Shown piece after piece: positions 51,142 to 59,861 of a stretch of DNA of 64,000 bases. Source of the stretch: RBC038 sp041390625. Lineage in GTDB: Bacteria > Chloroflexota > Dehalococcoidia > UBA2979. The DNA lies in the NCBI GenBank assembly GCA_041390625.1, contig JAWKPM010000003.1:222453-286452 (forward strand), written 5' to 3'. A program made the translations under genes and the position numbers. Each line of letters begins with the position of its first letter. Positions within the stretch are counted from its first letter, which is position 1. Below the pieces are notes generated by a model. That model was not told the origin of the DNA. It ran no database searches and was given only the letters and a program-made list of their open reading frames with translations.

Positions 51142-52611
51142 TTGGACTCGAGCCACCCGGACCAGCTTGACCCCGAACTGCACGAAAAGTGCGGTGTATT
51201 CGGCGTATACGCTCCCGGCGAAGACGTCGCTCGACTCACCTTCTTCGGACTGCACGCACTTCAGCATCGAGGCCAGGAGTCGGCCGGCATCGTCACGACC
51301 GACGGGCGTGACATCCATCGCTATGCGGCCATGGGCCTGGTCACCCAGATCTTCCACGAGGGCGTGCTCGGCAGCCTGACCGGCTTCGCCGGCATCGGCC
51401 ACACGCGCTACTCGACGACCGGCTCGAGCGTTCCGAGGAACGCGCAGCCCTTCATGGTCGAGGGCGCCGCCGGCCGCCTCGTGATCGCCCACAACGGCAA
51501 CATCGTGAATGCCGACCTGCTGCGGGCGGACCTCGAGGCTCAGGGCGTGCGCTTCGAGACGACGACCGACTCCGAGGTCATCGCCGCGCTCGTCGCGAAC
51601 GCTCCCGGGCAGACATGGGAAGACCGTTTCGAGGTGCTGATGCGCCGGGCGAACGGCGCCTACTCCCTCACCCTCCTCACCGAGGACGCCGTCTTCGGCG
51701 TGCGCGACCCGTACGGCATCCGTCCGCTGTGCATCGGCCGCCTCAACGGCGGCGAGGGCGCGTACGTGCTCGCCTCCGAGACCTGCGCGCTCGACCACCT
51801 CGGCGCCGAGCTCGTGCGCGAAGTGGCGCCGGGCGAGGTCGTGCGCCTCGATGCCGAGGGGCTGCACTCGTTCACGCCGGCCGCCGAGGAGCAGCGCCGC
51901 GCGCTCTGCCTCCTCGAATACATCTACTTCGCGCGTCCCGACTCGCGCCTCGGCGGCGAGCTGCTCTATCCGGTGCGGATGGAGATGGGCGCGCAGCTAG
52001 CGCGCGAACATCCCGTCGAGGCCGACATCGTGATCGGCGTGCCGGACTCGGCGACGGCGGCGGCGATCGGATACGCCCGTGAGTCGGGCATCCCGTACAC
52101 CGAGGCGCTGGTGAAGAACCGCTACGTCGGCCGAACCTTCATCCAGCCCGACCAGCGGCTGCGTGAGCGTGGCGTCCAGCTGAAGTTCAACCCGCTGCGC
52201 GAGCTGCTCGAGGGCAAGCGCGTGATCGTCGTGGACGACACGATCGTCCGAGGCACGACCACGCCTCGGGTCGTCGCGATGCTCCGTCGCGCCGGCGCGA
52301 AGGAGGTGCACCTCCGCATCACTTCGCCGCCCATCACGCACCCGTGCTTCTACGGCGTCGACATGGCGACGAAGGCGGAGCTCATTGGCGCACACCACAG
52401 CGTCGAGCAGATTCGCGAGCACGTCGGCGCCGACAGCCTCGGCTACCTGTCCCTCGAGGGGACGGTGCAGTCGACGCAGCAGGGCGACGGCTCACTGTGC
52501 ACGGCGTGCTTCTCCGGCACCTACCCCGGCCCCGTCCCGCTGCAGCTCGACAAGTTCCTCCTCGAGCAGCCCTCGCCCTCCGAGCCCCTGCCCCTGACGG
52601 CAGGCCGCTAG
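51142..52611 (+). CDS. purF: amidophosphoribosyltransferase
   Basis: First enzyme of purine synthesis, making phosphoribosylamine from PRPP and glutamine. 489 residues with a 16-residue propeptide before the nucleophile Cys17 in EKCGVFG. The glutaminase half has LHALQHRGQESAG and HNGNIVN; the PRPP loop is VIVVDDTIVRGTT. Cysteines in PCFYGVD and SLCTACFSG match the [4Fe-4S] type known from Bacillus. TTG start with GGAG upstream. purM and purH lie just downstream. Confidence 0.95.
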   Translation: MDSSHPDQLDPELHEKCGVFGVYAPGEDVARLTFFGLHALQHRGQESAGIVTTDGRDIHRYAAMGLVTQIFHEGVLGSLTGFAGIGHTRYSTTGSSVPRNAQPFMVEGAAGRLVIAHNGNIVNADLLRADLEAQGVRFETTTDSEVIAALVANAPGQTWEDRFEVLMRRANGAYSLTLLTEDAVFGVRDPYGIRPLCIGRLNGGEGAYVLASETCALDHLGAELVREVAPGEVVRLDAEGLHSFTPAAEEQRRALCLLEYIYFARPDSRLGGELLYPVRMEMGAQLAREHPVEADIVIGVPDSATAAAIGYARESGIPYTEALVKNRYVGRTFIQPDQRLRERGVQLKFNPLRELLEGKRVIVVDDTIVRGTTTPRVVAMLRRAGAKEVHLRITSPPITHPCFYGVDMATKAELIGAHHSVEQIREHVGADSLGYLSLEGTVQSTQQGDGSLCTACFSGTYPGPVPLQLDKFLLEQPSPSEPLPLTAGR

Positions 52612-52630
52612 CCGGCCTCGAGGCGCGGCC

Positions 52631-53206
52631 GTGCGGCCTCCACCGGCATCCGTTCGAATCGCGTCGATGGTTCTCGCGCTCGCCGTTGCCGCGGTGTCCG
52701 CCTGCGCCGACGAGGACGTTCCGCCGACCGAAGAGCCGACATCCTCGCTCAGTGCGGCGGAGTCGATCCTCGCGAGCCGGGAGGAAACGGGAATGCCTCC
52801 AACCGAAGCCGCAATGGCCGCGTTCGCCGAGGCCTCACGGCGCGCCGCCAACGCGTCCGGCGACCACTCGATCTCGGTCGAGTTCATGCGCGATGCCCTG
52901 CTTCGAGACCCATCGTCGTCCGCATCGAGGGCCTTAGCAGCCTGCCGATCGATGTGGCGCCCGCCGGACCTCGATCCGGAGGCTCTCGAGGCGACGCCCG
53001 GCCCGTCGAACTCGTTCCAGGTCTTCCGGCTCGAGCTCGGCACGGCGACCACCCGGGCCCTGAGCGCCGACGAGCCACTCACGACCGGGGCGTACCTTCA
53101 GGCGATCCTCGAAACCAGTCCGGGCATTGCCGAGGAGCTGGGGGTCACGCCCGAGGCCTTCCTCGAGTGCCTCCAGGCGACCCTCGACGAGGCCCCCGAG
53201 TCGTGA
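52631..53206 (+). CDS. putative lipoprotein, tandem paralog A
   Basis: A 191-residue secreted protein: signal peptide with AVSAC, linker DEDVPPTEEPTSSLS, then two helical blocks. The sequence SASRALAACRSMWRPPDLDP and the C-terminal GIAEELGVTPEAFLECLQAT recur in the next gene. No known family, though the last block resembles half of a Clp N-terminal repeat. It lies between purF and purM and overlaps the next gene by GTGA. Confidence 0.6.
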   Translation: MRPPPASVRIASMVLALAVAAVSACADEDVPPTEEPTSSLSAAESILASREETGMPPTEAAMAAFAEASRRAANASGDHSISVEFMRDALLRDPSSSASRALAACRSMWRPPDLDPEALEATPGPSNSFQVFRLELGTATTRALSADEPLTTGAYLQAILETSPGIAEELGVTPEAFLECLQATLDEAPES

Positions 53207-53625
53207 CCGAATCGCCCCCGCAGATGCGGCCGACGGAACGAGCGCAGCGCGCGCTGAAAGAGTTGCAGCGCACCGGCTCCACTGCGGCGTCGAAGCGAGA
53301 CGCGTACCTCCGCGAACCTGACTCTGTCGCATCGAGGGCATTGGCCCTGTGTGGTTCGACGTGGCGACCAGATCCCCTTCCAGAGCTGCCTTCGGTGGCG
53401 GGGAGTAAGTCGGTTCAGATGGTCACGTGGGTGTTTGCGGCGGACGCGCTGACGGGTCCGCTGTTCGCAGCCGCGGCACCGGGCGAGGTCGTGACACTCA
53501 CGACGGGCCACTTGCTCCTCGGCGCGATGCGCGAGCACCCGGCTGTCGCCCAAGAGCTCGGCGTGACGACTGAGGCTTACGAGGCAGCGGTCCTCGCCGT
53601 CCTCGAAGAGGCCCCCGAGGCGTGA
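53203..53625 (+). CDS. tandem paralog B, cytoplasmic form
   Basis: A 140-residue relative of the preceding lipoprotein without signal peptide. Shared blocks: VASRALALCGSTWRPDPLPE and TTGHLLLGAMREHPAVAQEL followed by GVTTEAYEAAVLAVLEEAPE. The GHLLLGAMREHPAVAQELGV phrase is close to the Clp N-domain (HLLLALL) repeat, suggesting a small helical binding domain. The GTG overlaps the upstream stop, so both proteins are made from one mRNA. Function unknown. Confidence 0.6.
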   Translation: MTESPPQMRPTERAQRALKELQRTGSTAASKRDAYLREPDSVASRALALCGSTWRPDPLPELPSVAGSKSVQMVTWVFAADALTGPLFAAAAPGEVVTLTTGHLLLGAMREHPAVAQELGVTTEAYEAAVLAVLEEAPEA

Positions 53626-53689
53626 CGCCTTCCGGCTCACGGCGGGGCGCGGTACCCTCGCGCTCTCCCCAGTGACGGCGGGCGGGGCG

Positions 53690-54757
53690 ATGACTCCGGC
53701 TTCGAGTGAGCAGCCGCTGACCTACGCGGGCGCCGGCGTCGACATCGACGCGGCGGATGCGACCGTGCGCGAGTACGGCGCGATCGCCCGGACGACCGCG
53801 AGGCCCGAGGTGCTGGGCGGCATCGGCGCCTTCGCTGCGCTCTTCCAGCTCGACCTCTCGAAGTACCGTCAGCCGGTGCTCGTCTCGAGCGCTGACGGCG
53901 TCGGTACGAAGATGCAGGTCGCGGCGGCGCTTGGGCGCTACGACACCGTCGGCCAGGACCTCGTGAACCACTGCGTGAACGACATCCTCACCGCCGGCGC
54001 CGAGCCGCTCTTCTTCCTCGACTACCTCGCGACGAACGGCCTCGCGCAGGGGCACCGCGTCGAGGTCGTGGCCGGCATCGGACAGGCCTGCCGCGAGAAC
54101 GGCGTCGCCCTCATCGGCGGCGAGACGGCCGATATGCCCGACGTCTACCAGGCCGGCGACTACGACCTCGCGGGCTTCATCGTCGGCGTCGTCGAGCGCG
54201 ACGCCGTCGTCGATGGCTCACGCATCGAGGCGGGGGACGTGCTGATCGGCCTGCCCTCGACGGGCCTGCAGACGAACGGCTACTCGCTCGTGCGCGAGGT
54301 CTGGGGTGTGGCGAAGGGCCTCGGGGCTGACCACGACCGCGAGGTGCTGAACACGCGCTACGAGGAGCTGAGCACCACCCTCGGCGAGGCGCTGATCGCC
54401 GTGCACGGCTCATTCCTCGAAGCGGTGCGGCCCTTGCTGCCTCGCGTGCGCGGCATCGCCCACATCACCGGCGGCGGCCTGCCGGGTAACCTCGGTCGCA
54501 TCTTCCAGCCGGGCCTCGCGGCGCGCGTCGACCTCGACTCGTGGACGGTGCCGCCGCTCTTCGAGGTGATCCGGCGCGAGGGCGGCATCGACGAGGCCGA
54601 GATGTTCCGCGCCTTCAACATGGGCGTCGGTCTCGTGCTCGTGGTCGCGCCCGGCGACGCCGAGGACGTGCTCGCATCGACGCCCGGCGCGTGGCGCCTC
54701 GGCGAGGTCGTGGCGCGCGGCGAAGGCGAGCCGTCCGTGCTGGGCGTACCGCGCTAA
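53690..54757 (+). CDS. purM: phosphoribosylformylglycinamidine cyclo-ligase
   Basis: AIR synthetase of purine synthesis, 355 residues. Visible blocks are YAGAGVDIDAADATV, SSADGVGTKMQVA (ATP loop), DILTAGAEPLFFLDYLA, GGETADMPDVY and HITGGGLPGNLGR. These match PurM through its whole length. The ATG at 53690 or a GTG 6 codons earlier may be used. purH follows after 35 nt. Confidence 0.95.
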   Translation: MTPASSEQPLTYAGAGVDIDAADATVREYGAIARTTARPEVLGGIGAFAALFQLDLSKYRQPVLVSSADGVGTKMQVAAALGRYDTVGQDLVNHCVNDILTAGAEPLFFLDYLATNGLAQGHRVEVVAGIGQACRENGVALIGGETADMPDVYQAGDYDLAGFIVGVVERDAVVDGSRIEAGDVLIGLPSTGLQTNGYSLVREVWGVAKGLGADHDREVLNTRYEELSTTLGEALIAVHGSFLEAVRPLLPRVRGIAHITGGGLPGNLGRIFQPGLAARVDLDSWTVPPLFEVIRREGGIDEAEMFRAFNMGVGLVLVVAPGDAEDVLASTPGAWRLGEVVARGEGEPSVLGVPR

Positions 54758-54792
54758 GCCTCGAAGACGCTCGGGAGACAGACGGAGGAACC

Positions 54793-56364
54793 ATGCGCGC
54801 CATCCTCGCGCCGTACGACAAGACCGGCCTCGTCGACTTCGCGCGCGGCCTCCGGGAGCTCGACTGGCAGCTCTACGCCACGGGCGGCACGGAACGCGCG
54901 CTGCGCGAGGCCGGCATCGAGGTGATCTCGGTCGCCGACCTCACGGGCAGCCCCGAGATGCTGGGCGGACGGGTGAAGACGCTGCATCCGAAGGTGCACG
55001 GCGGCCTGCTCTACCGCCGGGGGCTCGCCGAGGACGAGGCCGACATCGCCGAGCACGGCATCGAGTCGATCGACCTCGTGGCCGGCAACCTCTACCCCTT
55101 CGTCGAAACGGTGACCGGTGGGGAGGTCACGCTCGCCGAGGCCCTCGAGCAGATCGACATCGGCGGTCCGACGATGATTCGCGCCGCCGCGAAGAACCAC
55201 CCGTGGGTGCTGCCTGTGATCGACCCGGCCGACTACGCCTCGGTCCTCGAGGGGCTGCGCGGCGGCGGCATCGATGCCGCCGAGCGCCGGCGCCTCGCGG
55301 CCAAGGCGTTCCAGCACGTCGCGCACTACGACACGATGATCGCCGAGTACCTGCGCGCCGACGAGGACCCCTTCCCCGCCGCGCTGACCGTCGGCATGAC
55401 CCGCCTCGAGGAGCTGCGGTACGGCGAGAACCCGCACCAGCAGGGAGCGTTCTATCGCCTCGATTCGGTGCGCACGCCCGCCGAAGGGATGGGCGCTTAC
55501 ACGCAGCACCACGGCAAGGCGCTGTCCTTCGTGAACATCCTCGATGCCGACGCGGCCTACAACCTCGTGGCCGATTTCGAGGCGCCGGCCGTCGCGATCA
55601 TCAAGCACACCAATCCCTGCTGCTTCGCCACCGGCGACGCCGAGGGACCCGAGGGCCTGGCGCAGCTGTACGAGCGCGCGCTCGTCGAGGGTGACGCCGT
55701 TTCCGCCTACGGCGGCATCGTGGCCGTGAACCGTAACCTCGATATGGCGCTCGCGACCGCGCTGCGCGACGTGCTCAGCCCGATCCACGGCGGCCGCATG
55801 TTCTTCGAGATCGTGATCGTGCCGGACGCGGAGCCTGAGGCGCTCGAGCACCTCAAAAAGAAGTCGCGGGACCTCCGCATCCTCACCGCGCCGCTGGGCG
55901 AGCCACACCGCGCCCGCCTCGACTTCCGCGCCGTGCGAGGCGGCGTCGTGGTGCAGGACGCCGACACCTCGGACGAGCGCGACTTCGAGGTGGTGAGCGA
56001 GCGGCAGCCAACCGCGAGCGAGCAAACGGACCTGCGCGTGGCGTGGACGGTCTGCAAGCACGTGAAGTCGAACGGCATCACCTTCGTCAAGGACGGGGTG
56101 CTGATCGGCATGGGCGCGGGGCAGCCGAACCGCGTGCAGAGCGCACGGCTCTGCGCGGAGCAGGCAGGCGAGCGGGCTCGAGGCGCCGTGTGCGCCTCGG
56201 ACGCACTCATCCCCTTCCCGGACACCATCGAGGTCGCGGCCGAGGCCGGCGTCACCTGCGTCGTACACACGGGTGGCTCGATCCGCGACGACGAGTCCGT
56301 CGACGCTGCGAACCGCCTCGGAGTCTCGCTGCTGACGACGGGCGTCCGCCACTTCCGCCACTAG
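54793..56364 (+). CDS. purH: bifunctional AICAR transformylase / IMP cyclohydrolase
   Basis: Last two steps of IMP synthesis in a 523-residue protein. The N-terminal cyclohydrolase domain has LYATGGTERAL, GGRVKTLHPKVHGGLLYRR and IDIGGPTMIRAAAKNH. The transformylase domain has RYGENPHQQGAFY, KHTNPCC, SAYGGIVAVNR and KSNGITFVKDG. GGAGGA lies 3 nt before the ATG. Probably one operon from purF through purH. Confidence 0.96.
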   Translation: MRAILAPYDKTGLVDFARGLRELDWQLYATGGTERALREAGIEVISVADLTGSPEMLGGRVKTLHPKVHGGLLYRRGLAEDEADIAEHGIESIDLVAGNLYPFVETVTGGEVTLAEALEQIDIGGPTMIRAAAKNHPWVLPVIDPADYASVLEGLRGGGIDAAERRRLAAKAFQHVAHYDTMIAEYLRADEDPFPAALTVGMTRLEELRYGENPHQQGAFYRLDSVRTPAEGMGAYTQHHGKALSFVNILDADAAYNLVADFEAPAVAIIKHTNPCCFATGDAEGPEGLAQLYERALVEGDAVSAYGGIVAVNRNLDMALATALRDVLSPIHGGRMFFEIVIVPDAEPEALEHLKKKSRDLRILTAPLGEPHRARLDFRAVRGGVVVQDADTSDERDFEVVSERQPTASEQTDLRVAWTVCKHVKSNGITFVKDGVLIGMGAGQPNRVQSARLCAEQAGERARGAVCASDALIPFPDTIEVAAEAGVTCVVHTGGSIRDDESVDAANRLGVSLLTTGVRHFRH

Positions 56365-56380
56365 ACCGGCGCGTCCGCGA

Positions 56381-56659
56381 ATGTGGCGAGGCGTCCGCAA
56401 CTACTTCGTGCCGACGGGTCTCCCGCGTTTCGAGCGACGCTCAGATCTTCTGATCGAATTGCTGCTTACGGGCTGGCCTTTGCTCCTTGGGCTGTCCTTG
56501 TCGCTTGCCATGGCGCTCGCCGAGGTCGGGTCCGCTGGGCTTCGCGAGGCACCATCCGTGATCGGACTGCTGCTGTGCGGTCCCGTCTCGGTCTCCCGCA
56601 AACGGAAGCTTCGGGAATGGGCGCGCCGAAACCCGGGCCGCCGCTATCGGCGCGGGTGA
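56381..56659 (+). CDS. possible small membrane protein
   Basis: A 92-residue open frame with one or two hydrophobic stretches (LLIELLLTGWPLLLGLSLSL and PSVIGLLLCG) and a basic C-terminus (RKRKLREWARRNPGRRYRRG). No ribosome site is clear and no homolog comes to mind. Base composition is lower in GC than its neighbours. It may be real or chance. Confidence 0.3.
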   Translation: MWRGVRNYFVPTGLPRFERRSDLLIELLLTGWPLLLGLSLSLAMALAEVGSAGLREAPSVIGLLLCGPVSVSRKRKLREWARRNPGRRYRRG

Positions 56660-56706
56660 CATCGAGGTCTGCGAGCCGATGCGGCCGGCTGCTACCGTCC
56701 GTCGCC

Positions 56707-57111
56707 ATGGAACCGCGCATCACCCTAGTCACGCTGGGCGTCGAGGACCTCGAGCGGTCGACGCAGTTCTATCGCGACGGCCTCGGGCTGCCAGTCGAGC
56801 AGGAGCTGCCGGGCGTGGTCTTCTTCCGCCTCGGTGCGCTGCGCCTCGGGCTGTTCGGGCGCGCGGACCTCGCGGCGGACGCGGGTCTCGAGGACGATGG
56901 CGCCGGTTTCCGCCCGATCACCCTCGCCCACAACGAGCGCTCGCCCGAGGCCGTGGACCGCGTCTTCGCCGAGGCTGAGGCGGCCGGCGCACTCGTCGTG
57001 AAACGACCGCAAGCGACCGACTGGGGCGGCTATTCGGGCTACTTCGAGGATCCGGACGGGCACCTCTGGGAGGTCGCGCACAACCCCGCCTGGGACCTCG
57101 ACGAGGCATGA
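56707..57111 (+). CDS. VOC/glyoxalase-family protein
   Basis: A 134-residue vicinal-oxygen-chelate protein: GVEDLERSTQFYRDGLGLPV in the first half and GYSGYFEDPDGHLWEVAHNP at the end, with the metal-ligand Glu in LWEV. Similar to the lactoylglutathione lyase/resistance-protein group, exact substrate unknown. A TACCGT hexamer 8 nt before the ATG and the lack of a ribosome site suggest a leaderless or nearly leaderless mRNA. Confidence 0.82.
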   Translation: MEPRITLVTLGVEDLERSTQFYRDGLGLPVEQELPGVVFFRLGALRLGLFGRADLAADAGLEDDGAGFRPITLAHNERSPEAVDRVFAEAEAAGALVVKRPQATDWGGYSGYFEDPDGHLWEVAHNPAWDLDEA

Positions 57112-57160
57112 TTCCCGCATGATGGTCGCCTGACGCCCGCCGCGCAGTTGGCTGCGCGGC

Positions 57161-57166
57161 TACCAT
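57161..57166 (+). promoter_or_regulatory. -10 hexamer placing the glycosyltransferase mRNA start at its ATG
   Basis: TACCAT preceded by GC, then 6 nt, then ATG at 57173; no ribosome site. Confidence 0.5.
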
Positions 57167-57172
57167 CGAGCG

Positions 57173-57913
57173 ATGGCCCGCGTCGACCTCGTCATCCCGG
57201 TCTACAACGAAGAGCGGCAGCTCGCCGAGAGCGCGCATACGCTCCTCGAGTGGTGCGGTCGGCACCCCGAGCACCAGTGGCGCATCGTGGTCGCCGACAA
57301 CGCCTCGACGGATCGCACCCTCGAGATTGCGCGCGGGATCGAGGCCGAGACCGACGGCGCAGTTCGAGCGCTGCACATCCCGGTCAAGGGCCGCGGCATC
57401 GCGCTGCGCACCGCGTGGCTGACCTCGGACGCCGACGTGCGCGCCTACATGGACGTCGACCTCGCGACGGACATCGAGGCGATCCCGGCGCTCGTCGACC
57501 CGATCGCGGCCGGCGAGGTCGACCTCGCCTTCGGGACCCGCCTCGATCGTCGCTCACAGACCACGCGAGGTCTCAAGCGGGAGACGATCTCGAGGATCTA
57601 CGTGTTCCTGTTGCGGAACCTGATGGGCCTCAAGGTCTCCGACGCCCAGTGCGGCTTCAAGGCGATCTCGCGAGCGGCCGCCCTCGAGCTCATCCCGCTC
57701 GTGCGAGACAACGCGTGGTTCTTCGACTCGGAGCTGCTCTGGGTCGCCCAGCGCAATGGCTATCGCCTGCGCGAAGTGCCCGTCCGGTGGACGGACGACC
57801 CCGATAGCCGCGTGCGGATCGTGCACACCGCCATCGAGGATTTGAAGGGCATCGTGAGGCTACGTCGACACCCCGTACCACGAGCGTTGCGGCCGCGGGA
57901 AACCCAGGCGTGA
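57173..57913 (+). CDS. family 2 glycosyltransferase (dolichol-phosphate-sugar synthase type)
   Basis: A 246-residue GT-A enzyme without membrane helices. It has DLVIPVYNEERQL, ADNASTDRT, KGRGIALR, the DxD-type YMDVDLATD and SDAQCGFKAISR with FFDSELLW, a pattern shared with Alg5/DPM1-like polyprenyl-phosphate glycosyltransferases. It would load a sugar from a nucleotide donor onto a lipid phosphate for cell-envelope glycosylation. Stands alone; probably leaderless. Confidence 0.85.
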   Translation: MARVDLVIPVYNEERQLAESAHTLLEWCGRHPEHQWRIVVADNASTDRTLEIARGIEAETDGAVRALHIPVKGRGIALRTAWLTSDADVRAYMDVDLATDIEAIPALVDPIAAGEVDLAFGTRLDRRSQTTRGLKRETISRIYVFLLRNLMGLKVSDAQCGFKAISRAAALELIPLVRDNAWFFDSELLWVAQRNGYRLREVPVRWTDDPDSRVRIVHTAIEDLKGIVRLRRHPVPRALRPRETQA

Positions 57914-57918
57914 TTTCC

Positions 57919-57948
57919 TTGACGCTAACTTCGGCCCGCCGCTAGCAT
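57919..57948 (+). promoter_or_regulatory. sigma70-type promoter of the cytochrome bc operon
   Basis: TTGACG (57919-57924), an 18-nt spacer and TAGCAT (57943-57948), starting 6 nt after the glycosyltransferase stop. The mRNA would begin near 57955, leaving an 80-nt leader before the 35-residue membrane gene. Confidence 0.65.
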
Positions 57949-58034
57949 CGCGACGCCCGAACCGGTGCGACGGGTCCGCGTCTCGACGTGGATGGATCGT
58001 CCGTGTGTGCGTCGGGTGAGCCCCTGGAGGCGCG

Positions 58035-58142
58035 ATGATCTTCGGTGAAGTCGGCGAGACCCTCGAGCTGGTGGGCGTGCTGATCACGATGTTCGCGTCG
58101 CTCGCGATCCTGGTCGCGCTCGGCAAATGGTGGGAAGCCTAG
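58035..58142 (+). CDS. 35-residue single-helix membrane protein heading the cytochrome bc operon
   Basis: A short gene with a GGAGG ribosome site 4 nt before its ATG. The product begins MIFGEVGETLELVGVLITMF and continues as a hydrophobic helix ending LVALGKWWEA. One membrane span, acidic N-terminus, Lys-Trp-Trp at the end. It lies between the operon promoter and the cytochrome b gene (42 nt). By position and size it resembles the tiny subunits (PetL, PetN, PetG type) of b6f complexes, but I see no sequence match. Confidence 0.7.
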   Translation: MIFGEVGETLELVGVLITMFASLAILVALGKWWEA

Positions 58143-58184
58143 GGCCGGCGGTCACGCCTCGCCCCACGGACTAGAGGAGCACTG

Positions 58185-58940
58185 ATGGCGACGTCAGAGC
58201 AGCCAGAGGGCCGGAGCCTGGGCGACCGGGTTTACGACGCCGTCTTCCACAATTTCTTCTGGCAGTCCATCTTCCGCTCCGGCTATCCGAACACCCCGCG
58301 CAACCAGATGCTGGCCGTCGCGACGAACGTGTTCCTGCACCTGCACCCGACCCGCATTCACCGTACCCACGTCAAGATCACCCACACCTTCTGCCTGGGT
58401 GGGCTTTCGTTCTTCCTGTTCATCGGACTCACCATCACGGGTGTTCTGTTGATGTTCTACTACGTGCCCTCGGTCGAGCGCGCGTACCAGGACATCCAGA
58501 ACCTGCAGACGAACGTCCGCTTCGGCTTCCTGATGCGCAACCTGCATCGATGGATGGCCCACGGCATGGTGCTGATGGTGTTGCTGCACATGATGCGCGT
58601 CTTCTACACCGGCGCGTACAAGCCGCCCCGGGAGTTCAACTGGGTCGTCGGCGTCGTGCTGCTGGTCCTGACGCTGCTGCTCTCCTTCACCGGCTACCTG
58701 CTGCCGTGGGATGAGCTGGCTTTCTGGGCCATCACCGTCGGCACGAACATGGTCGGCTCCGCCCCGATCCTCGGTGAGCCGAACCGCTTCGTGCTCATCG
58801 GCGGCTTCGAGGTCGGCCAGGGCGCCCTCATCCGCTTCTACACGCTCCACGTGATCGGTCTGCCGCTGCTGGCGGCGACGTTCATGACCGTCCACTTCTG
58901 GCGCATCCGCCGCGACGGCGGACTCGCCAGGCCGCTGTAG
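58185..58940 (+). CDS. b6-type cytochrome b (N-terminal cytochrome b subunit)
   Basis: A 251-residue subunit with four membrane helices of a quinol-oxidising cytochrome bc complex. Haem b ligands are His121 and His135, and His222 and His237. The second pair has 14 residues between them, as in cytochrome b6 rather than mitochondrial-type b. The segment ITHTFCLGG puts Cys70 at the place of the cysteine that holds the extra haem ci in b6 and Bacillus QcrB. The gene has a GAGGAG ribosome site. The C-terminal half of cytochrome b is the next gene. Confidence 0.92.
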   Translation: MATSEQPEGRSLGDRVYDAVFHNFFWQSIFRSGYPNTPRNQMLAVATNVFLHLHPTRIHRTHVKITHTFCLGGLSFFLFIGLTITGVLLMFYYVPSVERAYQDIQNLQTNVRFGFLMRNLHRWMAHGMVLMVLLHMMRVFYTGAYKPPREFNWVVGVVLLVLTLLLSFTGYLLPWDELAFWAITVGTNMVGSAPILGEPNRFVLIGGFEVGQGALIRFYTLHVIGLPLLAATFMTVHFWRIRRDGGLARPL

Positions 58941-58955
58941 GGCTCGGGGGTAGCG

Positions 58956-59825
58956 ATGGCCACGGACGCCCGGACAGCCGCATCGGCAGCGGTGCGCGGA
59001 CGCGCGCGACGCCAGCGCGAGGAAGAGCTCCTCGTCTGGCCGGACCTTGTCTTCATCGAGTTCATCGCGGCGGTGCTGTTCGCGCTGACGTTCACCGTCC
59101 TCTCGATCGCCATCAACGCGCCGTTGCAGGACCGCGCGAACCCCGCGCACACGCCGAACCCGTCGAAGGCGCCGTGGTACTTCCTGAACCTGCAGGAGCT
59201 GCTGCTTCACATGCACCCGGCGCTGGCAGGCGTCATCGTTCCGACGGTTGCCCTGATCGCGCTCGGCGCGATTCCGTACTACGACCGCGGCCATGACGGT
59301 CAGGGTGAGTGGCTCTCCACGCCCGGCGCGTGGCGACTCGTCTCGCTGGGCGCCATCGTCGGCGTCGTCGGCACGATGATCCTCATCATCTGGGACGGCC
59401 AGAAGGGGATCGTTCTCTACGAGAAGCTGACGGACAGCACGTGGCCGACGAGCCTCGACTGGCTCCGGGGCGCGCGTGCGCTCCAGACCGAGATCCCGTG
59501 GCCATCGTCGTGGGAGTCCGTCCCACTCGGCTCGAAGGTGCTGCGGACCGACCTCCTCGGTCTTCCCGCCATCGACCTCAACGTGAACATCCCCGCGTTG
59601 ATCGTGGAGCAGATCATCCCGGTGACGATGATGGTCGGGCTCCCGATCCTGCTCTCGATCGCCGCATGGCGCATCGGCTGGGCGAAGACGCGGCGCGACC
59701 ACATGATTCTTCAATTCTCCGGATTCATCGCGGTGTACTTCCTGCTGACGATCATCGGAACCGCGTTCCGCGGCGCCGGCATGGAGCTGCTCCCGCCGTG
59801 GGAAGTCAAGCCGCCAATCTCGTAG
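58956..59825 (+). CDS. cytochrome bc complex subunit IV-like protein, extended
   Basis: Equivalent of PetD or the C-terminal half of cytochrome b, 289 residues against about 160 in PetD. The Qo-site region reads PNPSKAPWYFLNLQELL, with PWYF in place of PEWY. There are four hydrophobic segments, one more than PetD. The stretch between about 170 and 205 (SLDWLRGARALQTEIPWPSS) is an extra-membrane loop unlike PetD. It starts 15 nt after the cytochrome b gene. Confidence 0.88.
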   Translation: MATDARTAASAAVRGRARRQREEELLVWPDLVFIEFIAAVLFALTFTVLSIAINAPLQDRANPAHTPNPSKAPWYFLNLQELLLHMHPALAGVIVPTVALIALGAIPYYDRGHDGQGEWLSTPGAWRLVSLGAIVGVVGTMILIIWDGQKGIVLYEKLTDSTWPTSLDWLRGARALQTEIPWPSSWESVPLGSKVLRTDLLGLPAIDLNVNIPALIVEQIIPVTMMVGLPILLSIAAWRIGWAKTRRDHMILQFSGFIAVYFLLTIIGTAFRGAGMELLPPWEVKPPIS

Positions 59826-59861
59826 CCTCGTGCTACGAACCTTGGAGGCCGAGGGGGAACC

